From assembly GCA_031282565.1 (NCBI GenBank), contig JAITDL010000036.1, positions 1 through 12,355 of the forward strand: a stretch of 12,355 nucleotides of DNA, written 5' to 3'. Shown here piece by piece: positions 1 to 6,940 of this stretch (position 1 is its first letter; each line of letters begins with the position of its first letter). The stretch is from Puniceicoccales bacterium (GTDB lineage Bacteria > Verrucomicrobiota > Verrucomicrobiia > Opitutales > JAIRLM01). The notes under the pieces were generated by a model. It was not told the DNA's origin. It searched no databases and saw only the letters and a program-made list of their open reading frames with translations. A program made the position numbers and the translations under genes.

Positions 1-1
1 C

Positions 2-1321
2 AAACTGTTCGCCGCCTACGCAGACGGCTTCATCGAACTCCTTGGAACGGAACATAGTATGCTAACATTCAAAGGTGGCTGGCATTTTTCCATTGATCGA
101 AGCGTAGCCACGCTACCGGCAAACTCAATGGTCGTTCTCATTCGAGCCCAGCCGGATGCCGGCAGCGATGTCATCGAAGGGCTTAGCTTTGAAGCGCATG
201 GAACGGATTTCCAGTCTATGCTCATGGCTGGCAACGACACATGCGGCGACGTATCCCTATTTCGCGCAACCGATAGAATCTCGGGCCTTGAAAACGGGTC
301 GGCGCTCTATTGGTTTGAGAACAATCAGTTTAATGGCCTCGCCTTTGCTCCAGATTGGGTCACAAAAATTCCAGCTGGAGGAATTTCCTCGATGCAAATC
401 CCAATTGCCACATTTGCAATGGATAAGCGCCAGGCATTGAACGCATTAGAGCTTGCCGCCATGGCGGATTGCGAGGGAATCTACGTAGGGACCGCCATTT
501 CCACCTGGCGCCGCGGCGAGGACCATCTTAATCCCTTGAGCTCCAAGGCAAACTTCGCCACTGTGGCGCTCGCCGGTGGAAAGAAATTTTCCTCTGGAAT
601 GCTTGATTTATTTGCATCGGCATACGTTGCAATTGGCAGCGGCAAAACGACATACGACGGCAATGTAGTTGATAAAATGCTCAATTCGAAGCGGCGCGAA
701 TGGGCAATCGGAGCGTCACTGCGGCACAACATTGTAAGCGGCAATAACTTAACAACATCTGCGTCCGGATCACTGGCGTTGGCCTGCGGTTCAGTTCGCG
801 GCGAAAGAAAAAGCGGCGGCAACACCTATGGCAGCAAATTTAGCGACTTTGCGTTCCGTGGCGATCTCTGTACATCCCAAGGGTTTATCCGCTTTAACTC
901 CGCTGAGTTTTCCTGCTTCGGCGGTCTCTGCTACGACACCATCGGCCAACGCCGCTTTAGCGAAAAACCGCAGTCAACTGGCGCAACTTCCTGCATCACT
1001 GTAAGTTCGGCGCACCACAATTTTCTCAGCACTGCCCTTGGAGTTGCCGTTGAAAATCACCTCGGCGATGGGCTCAACATCAGAGGAAAGCTTGGCTGGC
1101 AATGGGATGCGCTACGAAGACATGGAACAATTTCGACGGCTGTCCACGGATTCAGCCACGTCGTGAAACCTTCCTACGGCGACCGCCACTGCGCATTTAT
1201 CTCACTGGAAGGAACTTACCCAATCAAAGAAATTTGGGATTGCCGCCTAGCTTTTGACGGAAATTTGTCAAAAAAGCGAAGGGGTTGCTCCATTGCCGCC
1301 GCCGCTGGCAGAAAATTTTAA
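2..1321 (+). CDS. Autotransporter-like outer-membrane protein, 5' end outside window
   Basis: The reading frame is open from base 2 with no stop before the first ATG at 59, so this is most likely the 3' part of a longer gene. Numbering from that ATG, residues 1-137 are a beta-rich passenger of unknown function, and residues 138-420 form an autotransporter-type beta-domain: alternating amphipathic strands, many Gly and aromatic residues, and a C-terminal Phe as expected for Bam-dependent insertion in the outer membrane. The barrel aligns along its length with the protein encoded at 6941-7993, sharing GLC.D.IGQ, GK.GWQ, and YG.RHCA.IS. A cysteine pair (C286 and C291, CFGGLC) inside the barrel is unusual for this class. 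Family known: beta-domains export or anchor a passenger. The passenger's function cannot be told. It converges with rpe, whose stop is 54 nt away. The coding call is strong; the exact role is inferred. Confidence 0.8.
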   Translation, partial: KLFAAYADGFIELLGTEHSMLTFKGGWHFSIDRSVATLPANSMVVLIRAQPDAGSDVIEGLSFEAHGTDFQSMLMAGNDTCGDVSLFRATDRISGLENGSALYWFENNQFNGLAFAPDWVTKIPAGGISSMQIPIATFAMDKRQALNALELAAMADCEGIYVGTAISTWRRGEDHLNPLSSKANFATVALAGGKKFSSGMLDLFASAYVAIGSGKTTYDGNVVDKMLNSKRREWAIGASLRHNIVSGNNLTTSASGSLALACGSVRGERKSGGNTYGSKFSDFAFRGDLCTSQGFIRFNSAEFSCFGGLCYDTIGQRRFSEKPQSTGATSCITVSSAHHNFLSTALGVAVENHLGDGLNIRGKLGWQWDALRRHGTISTAVHGFSHVVKPSYGDRHCAFISLEGTYPIKEIWDCRLAFDGNLSKKRRGCSIAAAAGRKF

Positions 1322-1328
1322 GCGGCTT

Positions 1329-1342
1329 TTGATGCGCATCAA
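1329..1342. repeat. 14-bp perfect palindrome between convergent genes
   Basis: TTGATGCGCATCAA reads the same on both strands and lies in the 54-nt gap between the stop codons of the autotransporter-like gene and rpe. It has no loop and no following T-run, so it is a poor intrinsic terminator. A protein-binding site or chance are the alternatives. I saw no second copy in the window. Confidence 0.45.
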
Positions 1343-1375
1343 TTCGTTCGCGGCAAACAGCTTAGCGGCGCCACA

Positions 1376-2083
1376 TCATCCGCCCAATAGGCTCACCAGA
1401 TTCCCGTAGGCTGTTTTTTGGCAGCTGCTGCGAAATATGGCACTGCCAGCGATGAGACGGTCGGCGCCCGCTTCGGCCAAATTTGCTGCGTTTTCACATC
1501 TAACTCCACCGTCGACACATATGTCGTATTTTAACCCGCAGCTGCTGCGGTGATCGGCGGCTGTTCGAACTTTTTCGACGGTCCAGGGAAGGATATCCTG
1601 GCCACCAAAACCGGGCTTCACTCCCATTATAAGAATCGACGAAAAGTGTTCCAGCAGATGGACACAGCTCGAAAATTTTGTTTCCGGGTTGATGGCCAAA
1701 CAGCAGCGAACTCCGGCCGACTTAATTTGCCTCGCCAAGGCTGCCGCTCCGTCGTCGCACTCGAAGTGAATCGCTATTTCCGACGCGCCAACGGCGGCGA
1801 AATCGTGCCAGAAAGCGCTCGGCCTGCGCACCATGAGATGGACTGCAAATTGCGGACAGCTGGCGAAACTGCATTCGATGGCGCGGCGGAGATTTGACAG
1901 CGATTTGTGACAAAGTCCAAAACTTGGCACGAAACGGCCATCCATGGCGTCGACGTGCATCAGCGCCACCGAGAAGTTGGAAAGTATTGGCCTGACGGCG
2001 GATAGCAAATCGGAGCGGTCGCAGGAAAGCAGCGAGGGCACCACGGTGACGGACCCGTTAGGTTTTTTTTGGAAATTCACCAT
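1376..2083 (-). CDS. rpe: Ribulose-phosphate 3-epimerase
   Basis: Interconverts D-ribulose 5-phosphate and D-xylulose 5-phosphate in the cytosolic pentose phosphate pathway. The 235-residue TIM-barrel protein carries the family signature in order: PSLLSCD (16-22), HVDAMDGRFVP (43-53), VHLM (81-84), INPET (131-135), GVKPGFGGQ (154-162), VDGGV (190-194) and AGSAIF (212-217). Metal and catalytic residues are all present: His43, Asp45, His82, Asp191. The segment after FVP is odd: FGLCHK stands where most homologues have a Gly-Pro. The N-terminus is about 10 residues longer than usual. The ATG at 2081-2083 overlaps the end of the LptE-like gene by 7 nt, which suggests translational coupling. Identification is firm. 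Confidence 0.95.
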   Translation of the reverse strand: MVNFQKKPNGSVTVVPSLLSCDRSDLLSAVRPILSNFSVALMHVDAMDGRFVPSFGLCHKSLSNLRRAIECSFASCPQFAVHLMVRRPSAFWHDFAAVGASEIAIHFECDDGAAALARQIKSAGVRCCLAINPETKFSSCVHLLEHFSSILIMGVKPGFGGQDILPWTVEKVRTAADHRSSCGLKYDICVDGGVRCENAANLAEAGADRLIAGSAIFRSSCQKTAYGNLVSLLGG

Positions 2084-2610
2084 GGGTGCGCAATGGCGTT
2101 TATGATTTGTGCGGCGAAATCGCGGGTTAACTTCGGTAGGGCAATGTACTTACGATCCTGGTAGGACGAGTCAGCCGGCACGGAAATTGACGCAGTCACC
2201 GGGATGTCGCGCAGAAAATAGCCACCGCATCTCACGTTTTGCAAAGAACATAGCCCTTTAACCGTGAGTCGATAGGCCGCAGCCATGGACGGGTCGGACT
2301 GGGAAGTTACGGCAATCGTTTGCTCAAGTGACTTGATGTCAACAACTAAAACGGCATCTGCAGCCCCGTGCGCACCGCAGTGAAGCAGCGGAGAGCGCTC
2401 AATTTCTGCACAAATTTGAGGCCAAATGGCCGCTGCCAACCCCGGTTCACCGGAAAAATCCCTCACAGGAGCCACATCAACTACCCTAAAGGGCACGGCT
2501 TCAGGTCCGGCGCCAAACCTGTAACGCACTGACCCACAGCCACATGGAATTGCCGCAGCCGCGAAACATAGGAAAGCCTTTATGCAAAACGAAAACATCG
2601 ACACCGGCAA
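2077..2610 (-). CDS. lptE: LptE-like LPS-assembly lipoprotein
   Basis: Probably the outer-membrane lipoprotein that plugs the LptD barrel and helps deliver lipopolysaccharide to the surface. Seen in the sequence: a short hydrophobic leader ending in IPCGC, where Cys25 would be lipidated after Gly (non-canonical lipobox with Pro at -3), then YRFG soon after the Cys. The LptE-type core follows: a strand of the form V-D-V-A-P-V, then F-S-G-E-P-G-L, an amphipathic helix, A-D-A-V-L-V-V-D-I, a long strand pair, and a C-terminal helix (DFAAQIINAIAH). Length about 175 fits the family. The first possible start (2608-2610) is TTG; the in-frame ATG at 2596-2598 gives a better signal peptide and is my preferred start. 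The stop lies inside the start region of rpe. The call rests on pattern similarity; LptE families diverge strongly. Confidence 0.65.
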   Translation of the reverse strand: MPVSMFSFCIKAFLCFAAAAIPCGCGSVRYRFGAGPEAVPFRVVDVAPVRDFSGEPGLAAAIWPQICAEIERSPLLHCGAHGAADAVLVVDIKSLEQTIAVTSQSDPSMAAAYRLTVKGLCSLQNVRCGGYFLRDIPVTASISVPADSSYQDRKYIALPKLTRDFAAQIINAIAHPW

Positions 2611-2676
2611 ACGAAACGCGGCTCCATGGTGAGAGGTAGCGGCGGCGCGGCAAGATTTTTTTGCATCCTTTTGGCG

Positions 2677-3051
2677 CTATGACGCATCAGCAGGCCGCAC
2701 ATCTTTGATGAGGTCACCGATACGCCGCTTAACGCTAAAAATAAGATGAGATATTTTCATGTCGCGAAACGTTTCCGGGGCAGCTGCTAAATACGCGACT
2801 ATGGCAATGCGCAAGTCAACTATACTTTGTCTTCGTTCGGCATCTGGACCTCCGTCGCGCAAAAATTGAAGTAAAACCTCTGCGCCATTAAAAAGCACCT
2901 CCGTATGGTTACTCAAAATTTTCGCTCCTCTAGCCCTCACCCAGGTCACATTGTGTCCTTCTGCTATGAGCAGCAAAGTGTCTAGTTCATAATTTTTTTC
3001 ATGCTCGGAACCACATTGGCCAAGTGCCATAAGTTGATAATAAACGTCCAT
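2677..3051 (-). CDS. Hypothetical protein, 124 residues, unknown
   Basis: I do not recognise this protein. It starts with ATG at 3049-3051, has no signal peptide or membrane segment, and looks mainly alpha-helical and soluble. A notable stretch is EVLLQFLRDGGPDA (around residues 60-73), which resembles ALLQFLRDKHKDA in the orphan gene at 10190-10867, so the two may be distant paralogues. The gene stands upstream of the LptE-like gene on the same strand (66 nt gap to 2610, 78 nt to the ATG at 2598) and downstream of fabF (137 nt gap). It could be cotranscribed with lptE-rpe, but nothing shows a functional link. Lack of an overlapping better frame and ordinary codon use support it as coding. 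Confidence 0.6.
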   Translation of the reverse strand: MDVYYQLMALGQCGSEHEKNYELDTLLLIAEGHNVTWVRARGAKILSNHTEVLFNGAEVLLQFLRDGGPDAERRQSIVDLRIAIVAYLAAAPETFRDMKISHLIFSVKRRIGDLIKDVRPADAS

Positions 3052-3138
3052 AGCGCGATTCCATCGCAGAACTTGGAGGCCTTGTCAATTGCTTATTGCT
3101 ATATCTACACTTTTACTGAAATGGCAATGCACACTGAT

Positions 3139-3171
3139 CGCCTATGTGCTTCCAGTGACAAAACATAGGCG
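3139..3171 (-). terminator. Inverted repeat after fabF, possible terminator
   Basis: CGCCTATGT (3139-3147) and ACATAGGCG (3163-3171) form a perfect 9-bp stem with a 15-nt loop, starting 17 nt beyond the fabF stop. The position suits transcription termination of acpP-fabF, but no clear U-tract follows on the minus strand, so a processing or regulatory hairpin is also possible. Confidence 0.4.
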
Positions 3172-3188
3172 CGCATCGGCACGTCATT

Positions 3189-4454
3189 TCACTCCGCAAA
3201 CTTGCGAAGCAGCAGGGCCACATTGTGGCCGCCGAAGCCCAAATTGTCGCTAAGCGCAACGGACACATTCTTTTCCACCATCGTGTTCGGGGTATAATTC
3301 AAATCACAGTCCGGATCTGGATATTCGTAGTTGATGGTGGGAGGCACTTTACCGGTTGCTATGACCTTTGCGCACACGGCCGCCTCGAATGCTCCGGCGG
3401 CGCCGAACATGTGACCAGTTGCACCTTTTATTGAGCTTATGGTCAAGTCTTTAGCAAAATCTCCAAAGGCCAATTTGTAGGCCTTCGTTTCGCACAGATC
3501 GTTGTAGGGCGTTGATGTTCCGTGGGCATTTACGTAGTCAACTTCCTGCGGCGCAACGCCTGCCTCATCGAGCACCTGCCCAATTACGGCGGCCAAACTT
3601 TCTCCGCTCATGTCCGGCGTTGTAATGTGCTGGGCGTCGCAGCCGGCGGCATAGGCGACAACTTCGCAGTAAATCCGTGCCCCGCGGGCAATTGCGCGTT
3701 CCGCAGGCTCCAAAACCAAAACTCCTGCACCCTCGCCCATGATGAAGCCATCCCGCTTCCCGTCGAACGGCCTGCTTGCCCTCTGCGGATCCCCGTTGAA
3801 CGCCGATCCCATGGCCTTCATTGAGCAGAACCCGGAGAATGAGAAGATGTTAACGCTTCCCTCCGCGCCTCCAGCAAAAATTATGTCGGCTTTGCCGAGC
3901 TGGAGGAAATGGAACGCTTCGCCGATGGCGTGAGCCCCTGTGGAACAAGCACTTACCGCGGCAAAATTTGGCCCCTTTGCACCCAATTCGATGGCGACGA
4001 TTCCACCGGCCATGTCGACGATGAGCGAGGGGATCATGAATGGCGACACGCGCCTCGGACCGTCAACATGCAGCGTCCGCGATTGGTTTTCTATTGTTTG
4101 CAAACCACCTACGCCGGAACCGATTATGACACCTACTCGCCGCGGGTCCCAGTTTGAAATGTCGAAATTCGCATCTTCGGCAGCCATTTTTGCGGCCGCC
4201 ACGGCATAGTGCGTGAATGAATCGCTGCGGCGCACCATCTTAGCGTCGAGAAATGCGCAGGGATCAAAGCCACGCACCTCGCCGGCCACTTTGCATGGGA
4301 ATCGATCGATATCAACTTTCGTTGCAAGATCGAGGCCGCATCTGCCGGCCAGGAGCGCATCCCAGGAGTCGTTAAAATTCAGCGCAAGTGGGGTAACCGC
4401 CCCAATTCCAGTAACTACCACGCGCTTAAGTCTGGGACCTAGAGCATTTGCCAT
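3189..4454 (-). CDS. fabF: Beta-ketoacyl-ACP synthase II
   Basis: Condensing enzyme of type II fatty-acid synthesis: joins malonyl-ACP to a growing acyl-ACP with release of CO2. The 421-residue thiolase-fold protein shows all landmarks: VVTGIGAVTPL at the N-terminus, nucleophile Cys170 in SACSTGAHA, His311 in NAHGTSTPYND, Lys343 in SSIKGATGHM with His348, and the C-terminal GFGGHN (FGGHN loop). Length is normal for FabF. The chosen ATG (4452-4454) puts the protein 23 nt downstream of the acpP stop, the classical acpP-fabF arrangement, so the two are probably one transcript. No strong Shine-Dalgarno precedes it. Nothing suggests loss of function. FabB is the only realistic alternative, but context and motif style favour FabF. 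Confidence 0.96.
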   Translation of the reverse strand: MANALGPRLKRVVVTGIGAVTPLALNFNDSWDALLAGRCGLDLATKVDIDRFPCKVAGEVRGFDPCAFLDAKMVRRSDSFTHYAVAAAKMAAEDANFDISNWDPRRVGVIIGSGVGGLQTIENQSRTLHVDGPRRVSPFMIPSLIVDMAGGIVAIELGAKGPNFAAVSACSTGAHAIGEAFHFLQLGKADIIFAGGAEGSVNIFSFSGFCSMKAMGSAFNGDPQRASRPFDGKRDGFIMGEGAGVLVLEPAERAIARGARIYCEVVAYAAGCDAQHITTPDMSGESLAAVIGQVLDEAGVAPQEVDYVNAHGTSTPYNDLCETKAYKLAFGDFAKDLTISSIKGATGHMFGAAGAFEAAVCAKVIATGKVPPTINYEYPDPDCDLNYTPNTMVEKNVSVALSDNLGFGGHNVALLLRKFAE

Positions 4455-4477
4455 GGGCGCAATTCCACAGGCGACGG

Positions 4478-4777
4478 CTAGGACACCTTCGCCATGATGT
4501 AGTCCACCACATCTTTAACTGTGCGAAGCTTTTCCGCGTCAGCCTCTGGGATTTCTCCGGAGATCTCGTTCTTAAACTCGGTCTCGAAGGCCATCACCAG
4601 CTCAACCAAATCCAATGAATCGGCGCCGAGATCCTCCAAAAAGGAACTCGTATCGCGCAGCTGGTCGGCGCTAACGTTCAACTGCTTCACGATGATGTCC
4701 CTAACTCGCGACTCAATGCCTTCTCTGTCCATGACCATCTGGCCAAGGGCATCCCGTTCCTCCGCTGAGTCAATCAT
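4478..4777 (-). CDS. acpP: Acyl carrier protein
   Basis: Small acidic four-helix protein that carries acyl intermediates on a 4'-phosphopantetheine arm during fatty-acid synthesis. The modification site is Ser54 in LGADSLDLVEL, and the flanking acidic helix II is intact. From the first ATG (4775-4777) the product has 99 residues, about 20 more than usual. In-frame Met codons at 4736-4738 and 4730-4732 would give a standard-length protein starting near MDREGIESRV. The long form has a GAGAAG about 9 nt upstream of its ATG, whereas the short forms have no well-placed Shine-Dalgarno (a GGAGG lies about 20 nt upstream), so the start is undecided. It is followed by fabF after 23 nt. Confidence 0.93.
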   Translation of the reverse strand: MIDSAEERDALGQMVMDREGIESRVRDIIVKQLNVSADQLRDTSSFLEDLGADSLDLVELVMAFETEFKNEISGEIPEADAEKLRTVKDVVDYIMAKVS

Positions 4778-4901
4778 TTTTCATCACTTCTCAAAAACAA
4801 ATTTAATTGTCTCAGCCACAAGCGGACGGACAAGGAGAAGAGCTTCCTCCGTAAATTTTTCTTGCGGGTCGCGGCGGCAGCTCCATGAAGAAGTCGGCGG
4901 T

Positions 4902-4977
<76 letters not shown>

Positions 4978-4979
4978 GC

Positions 4980-5055
4980 GCCGGATTAGCTCAGCTGGTA
5001 GAGCACCCGCCTTGTAAGCGGAAGGTCGTCAGTTCAATCCTGACATCCGGCTCCA
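4980..5055 (+). tRNA. tRNA-Thr (anticodon TGT)
   Basis: Acceptor GCCGGAT pairs perfectly with ATCCGGC; D-arm GCTC/GAGC; anticodon loop CTTGTAA with TGT at 5013-5015; T-arm GTCAG/CTGAC; discriminator T; CCA encoded at 5053-5055. The outermost anticodon-stem pair (27-43) is a C-A mismatch. Reads ACA and possibly other ACN codons. Second gene of a two-tRNA unit with tRNA-Lys. Confidence 0.97.
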
Positions 5056-5066
5056 TTTCGCAGGGA

Positions 5067-5101
5067 GCGCTCTGGCCGCAACATCAAGGAGCGCAGCCAG
5101 A
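5067..5101. repeat. Competing inverted repeats between tRNA-Thr and rpsA
   Basis: The 61-nt gap between the tRNA unit and the rpsA stop, which converge, contains GCGCTC (5067-5072) with GAGCGC (5089-5094), and TCTGGC (5071-5076) with GCCAGA (5096-5101). Either could form a 6-bp stem that ends transcription from one or both sides, but there is no clean T-run, so a terminator role is only suggested by position. Confidence 0.3.
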
Positions 5102-5116
5102 ACGGTCAAATTGCTC

Positions 5117-6778
5117 CTAGCTCGACGCCCTGTCGAAGAGGTAGCCTATCGTGCCGAATTCGCTGGACGACGTGGCGCCATCCTGCATGGAATCCACCTC
5201 CTTCTGGAGCTCGCTTTCGTCGTAGTCTAATGCCTTGATTGACAGCGAAATGCGCTCATTTGACGGGTCAACCTTTATGATGCGCGCCGTCACCTCCTGA
5301 CCGACCGACAGCACGTCGCGCACCTTATCCACGTGTTCATCTTGGATTTGGCTCGCATGAATTATGCCGTCCACACCTTTGGCCAATTCGACGAAGGCAC
5401 CGAAACTGGTAATCTTGACGACCTTACCGGTGACCCTGTCGCCCACGTGAAACGTTTCGTGAATGTGCAGCCACGGATTATCGGCCAACTGCTTAACGCC
5501 CAATGATATGCGATGTCCATCCTGGTCAACCGACAGCACAACCGCCTCCACGTCATCGCCGACTTTAAATGAATCCTCGAGATTCTTAATTTTGCGATTC
5601 CACGAAACGTCGGACACGTGCACCATGCCGTTCACGCCCGGCTCCAGCTCCAAAAACGCGCCGTAGTTGGTCATGCTCTGCACCTTGCCGTGGACTATCG
5701 TGCCAACCGGGTACTTGTGCGCTATCTTGTCCCATGGATTTTCCTCCAGCTGCCGCAGGCCGAGGGCTATTTTTTGCTCATCTTTTTGGATGCCAATGAC
5801 AACGGCTTCAACTTCCTGGCCAATTTTCAGCACATCCGACGGCTTTGCGATTTTGCGCGTCCAGGAAATTTCGGTCACGTGGACGAGCCCCTCAACGCCG
5901 TCTTCCAATTCGACAAATGCCCCATAGGGAACGAGATTCACCACCTTCCCCTTGACGCAGGCGCCGATTGGGTAGCGCTGCTCGATGCTGTCCCATGGAT
6001 TCGGCATTGTCTGCTTCAGGCCCAGCGAAATGCGCTCCTTCTCCCTGTCGATGTCCAGCACCATGACGGAGAGCTCCTCGCCGGCGCGAAGTACCTGGTT
6101 TGGATGGGTTACGCGGCCCCAGCTCATGTCGGTGACGTGGAGCAACCCGTCGACGCCGTCCAAATCGACGAATGCGCCGTAGTCCGTGATGTTTTTCACG
6201 AAGCCGCTAACGATGTCTCCGGGCTTGAGATTTTCAAATATCTGCCGCGACTTGCGCCAGCGGTCTTCTTCGAGCAACTCCCTCCGGGAAAGGACTATGT
6301 TGCGGCGCTCGTAGTTAATTTTTACGACCTTGAACTCGAAGGTGCGGCCTATGTATTCGTCGACATTTTTGACCGGTTTGATGTCCAGCTGGGACGACGG
6401 CAAAAATGCGTCAACTCCTATGCTAACCACCAGGCCGCCACGGGTTTTGCCCTTGACGCGCCCCGTCACAATGGACCCCTCCTCGACGCTATTGGACAGC
6501 CTTTCCCAGTTTTTTTGCTGCCGCGCACGATCGTAGCACAGCACGGGACTGCCGTTCTGGTCCTCGAGCCGGGCGAGAAATACGTCAATTTCTTGTCCCG
6601 GTTGGACTTCGCTCTGGTCCTCGAACTCGGACAGCCGCACCTTGCCGTCCGATTTTGCCCCTATGTTTACCATTACCTCGCCCTGGCGGACTTCGGTGAT
6701 AGTGCCCCTAACAATCTGCCCCTCTTCCAGCTGCGCCAGTGCGCTGCCGCTGAGAAGCTCCTCCATCAAATGTTGCAT
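5117..6778 (-). CDS. rpsA: 30S ribosomal protein S1
   Basis: Ribosome-bound RNA-binding protein that captures mRNA leaders for translation initiation. The 553-residue product has six S1 (OB-fold) repeats at about 19-83, 99-166, 186-255, 272-342, 357-428 and 444-514, then an acidic, flexible tail of about 38 residues. Repeats 3 to 6 are the most alike and carry the Y/F-GAFVEL and GLLHV/GMVHVS type RNA-binding strands; repeats 1 and 2 diverge, as in other S1 proteins where they contact the ribosome. Length matches the six-domain form. The ATG at 6776-6778 is preceded by GGAGG with 9 nt spacing, the clearest Shine-Dalgarno in the window. This site is partly closed by a leader hairpin (6788-6806). 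rpsA is downstream of the barrel gene at 6941 on the same strand but separated by 162 nt. Confidence 0.97.
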   Translation of the reverse strand: MQHLMEELLSGSALAQLEEGQIVRGTITEVRQGEVMVNIGAKSDGKVRLSEFEDQSEVQPGQEIDVFLARLEDQNGSPVLCYDRARQQKNWERLSNSVEEGSIVTGRVKGKTRGGLVVSIGVDAFLPSSQLDIKPVKNVDEYIGRTFEFKVVKINYERRNIVLSRRELLEEDRWRKSRQIFENLKPGDIVSGFVKNITDYGAFVDLDGVDGLLHVTDMSWGRVTHPNQVLRAGEELSVMVLDIDREKERISLGLKQTMPNPWDSIEQRYPIGACVKGKVVNLVPYGAFVELEDGVEGLVHVTEISWTRKIAKPSDVLKIGQEVEAVVIGIQKDEQKIALGLRQLEENPWDKIAHKYPVGTIVHGKVQSMTNYGAFLELEPGVNGMVHVSDVSWNRKIKNLEDSFKVGDDVEAVVLSVDQDGHRISLGVKQLADNPWLHIHETFHVGDRVTGKVVKITSFGAFVELAKGVDGIIHASQIQDEHVDKVRDVLSVGQEVTARIIKVDPSNERISLSIKALDYDESELQKEVDSMQDGATSSSEFGTIGYLFDRASS

Positions 6779-6787
6779 AACTGCCTG

Positions 6788-6806
6788 CCTCCGAACAATG
6801 CGGAGG
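6788..6806 (-). promoter_or_regulatory. rpsA leader hairpin pairing the Shine-Dalgarno
   Basis: In the mRNA sense the leader reads CCTCCG, 7-nt loop, CGGAGG, then 9 nt to the rpsA ATG. The 3' arm contains the Shine-Dalgarno GGAGG, so the 6-bp stem would hide it. Autoregulation of rpsA through a structured leader is known in enterobacteria; here the same outcome by direct sequestration is inferred. Confidence 0.55.
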
Positions 6807-6839
6807 GTTTGTTGTTAATTACCCAAGGAATGTGGAACC

Positions 6840-6855
6840 GCCCACAGCCGTGGGC
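6840..6855 (-). promoter_or_regulatory. Second GC-rich stem-loop upstream of rpsA
   Basis: GCCCAC, loop of 4, GTGGGC: a perfect 6-bp stem in the gap between the barrel gene (stop at 6941) and rpsA. It may belong to the rpsA leader or may end transcription of the upstream gene. No U-tract follows, which argues against a simple intrinsic terminator. Confidence 0.4.
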
Positions 6856-6940
6856 CAACATCTGTCAAATGGACAAGAAAGCAAGATTTTTTCAATGATC
6901 GCTACTTTTCGTCGCCATTCCAAGCTAAATCCTAGGCCGC

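Noticed and set aside
481..825. 114-residue minus-strand frame inside the first barrel gene
   Set aside because: The plus frame is supported by its alignment to the 6941-7993 paralogue.
5618..6898. 426-residue open frame on the plus strand antisense to rpsA
   Set aside because: It lies over four to five repeated S1 domains and the stop-free frame follows from their codon composition; its translation shows no domain I can name and rpsA is certain.
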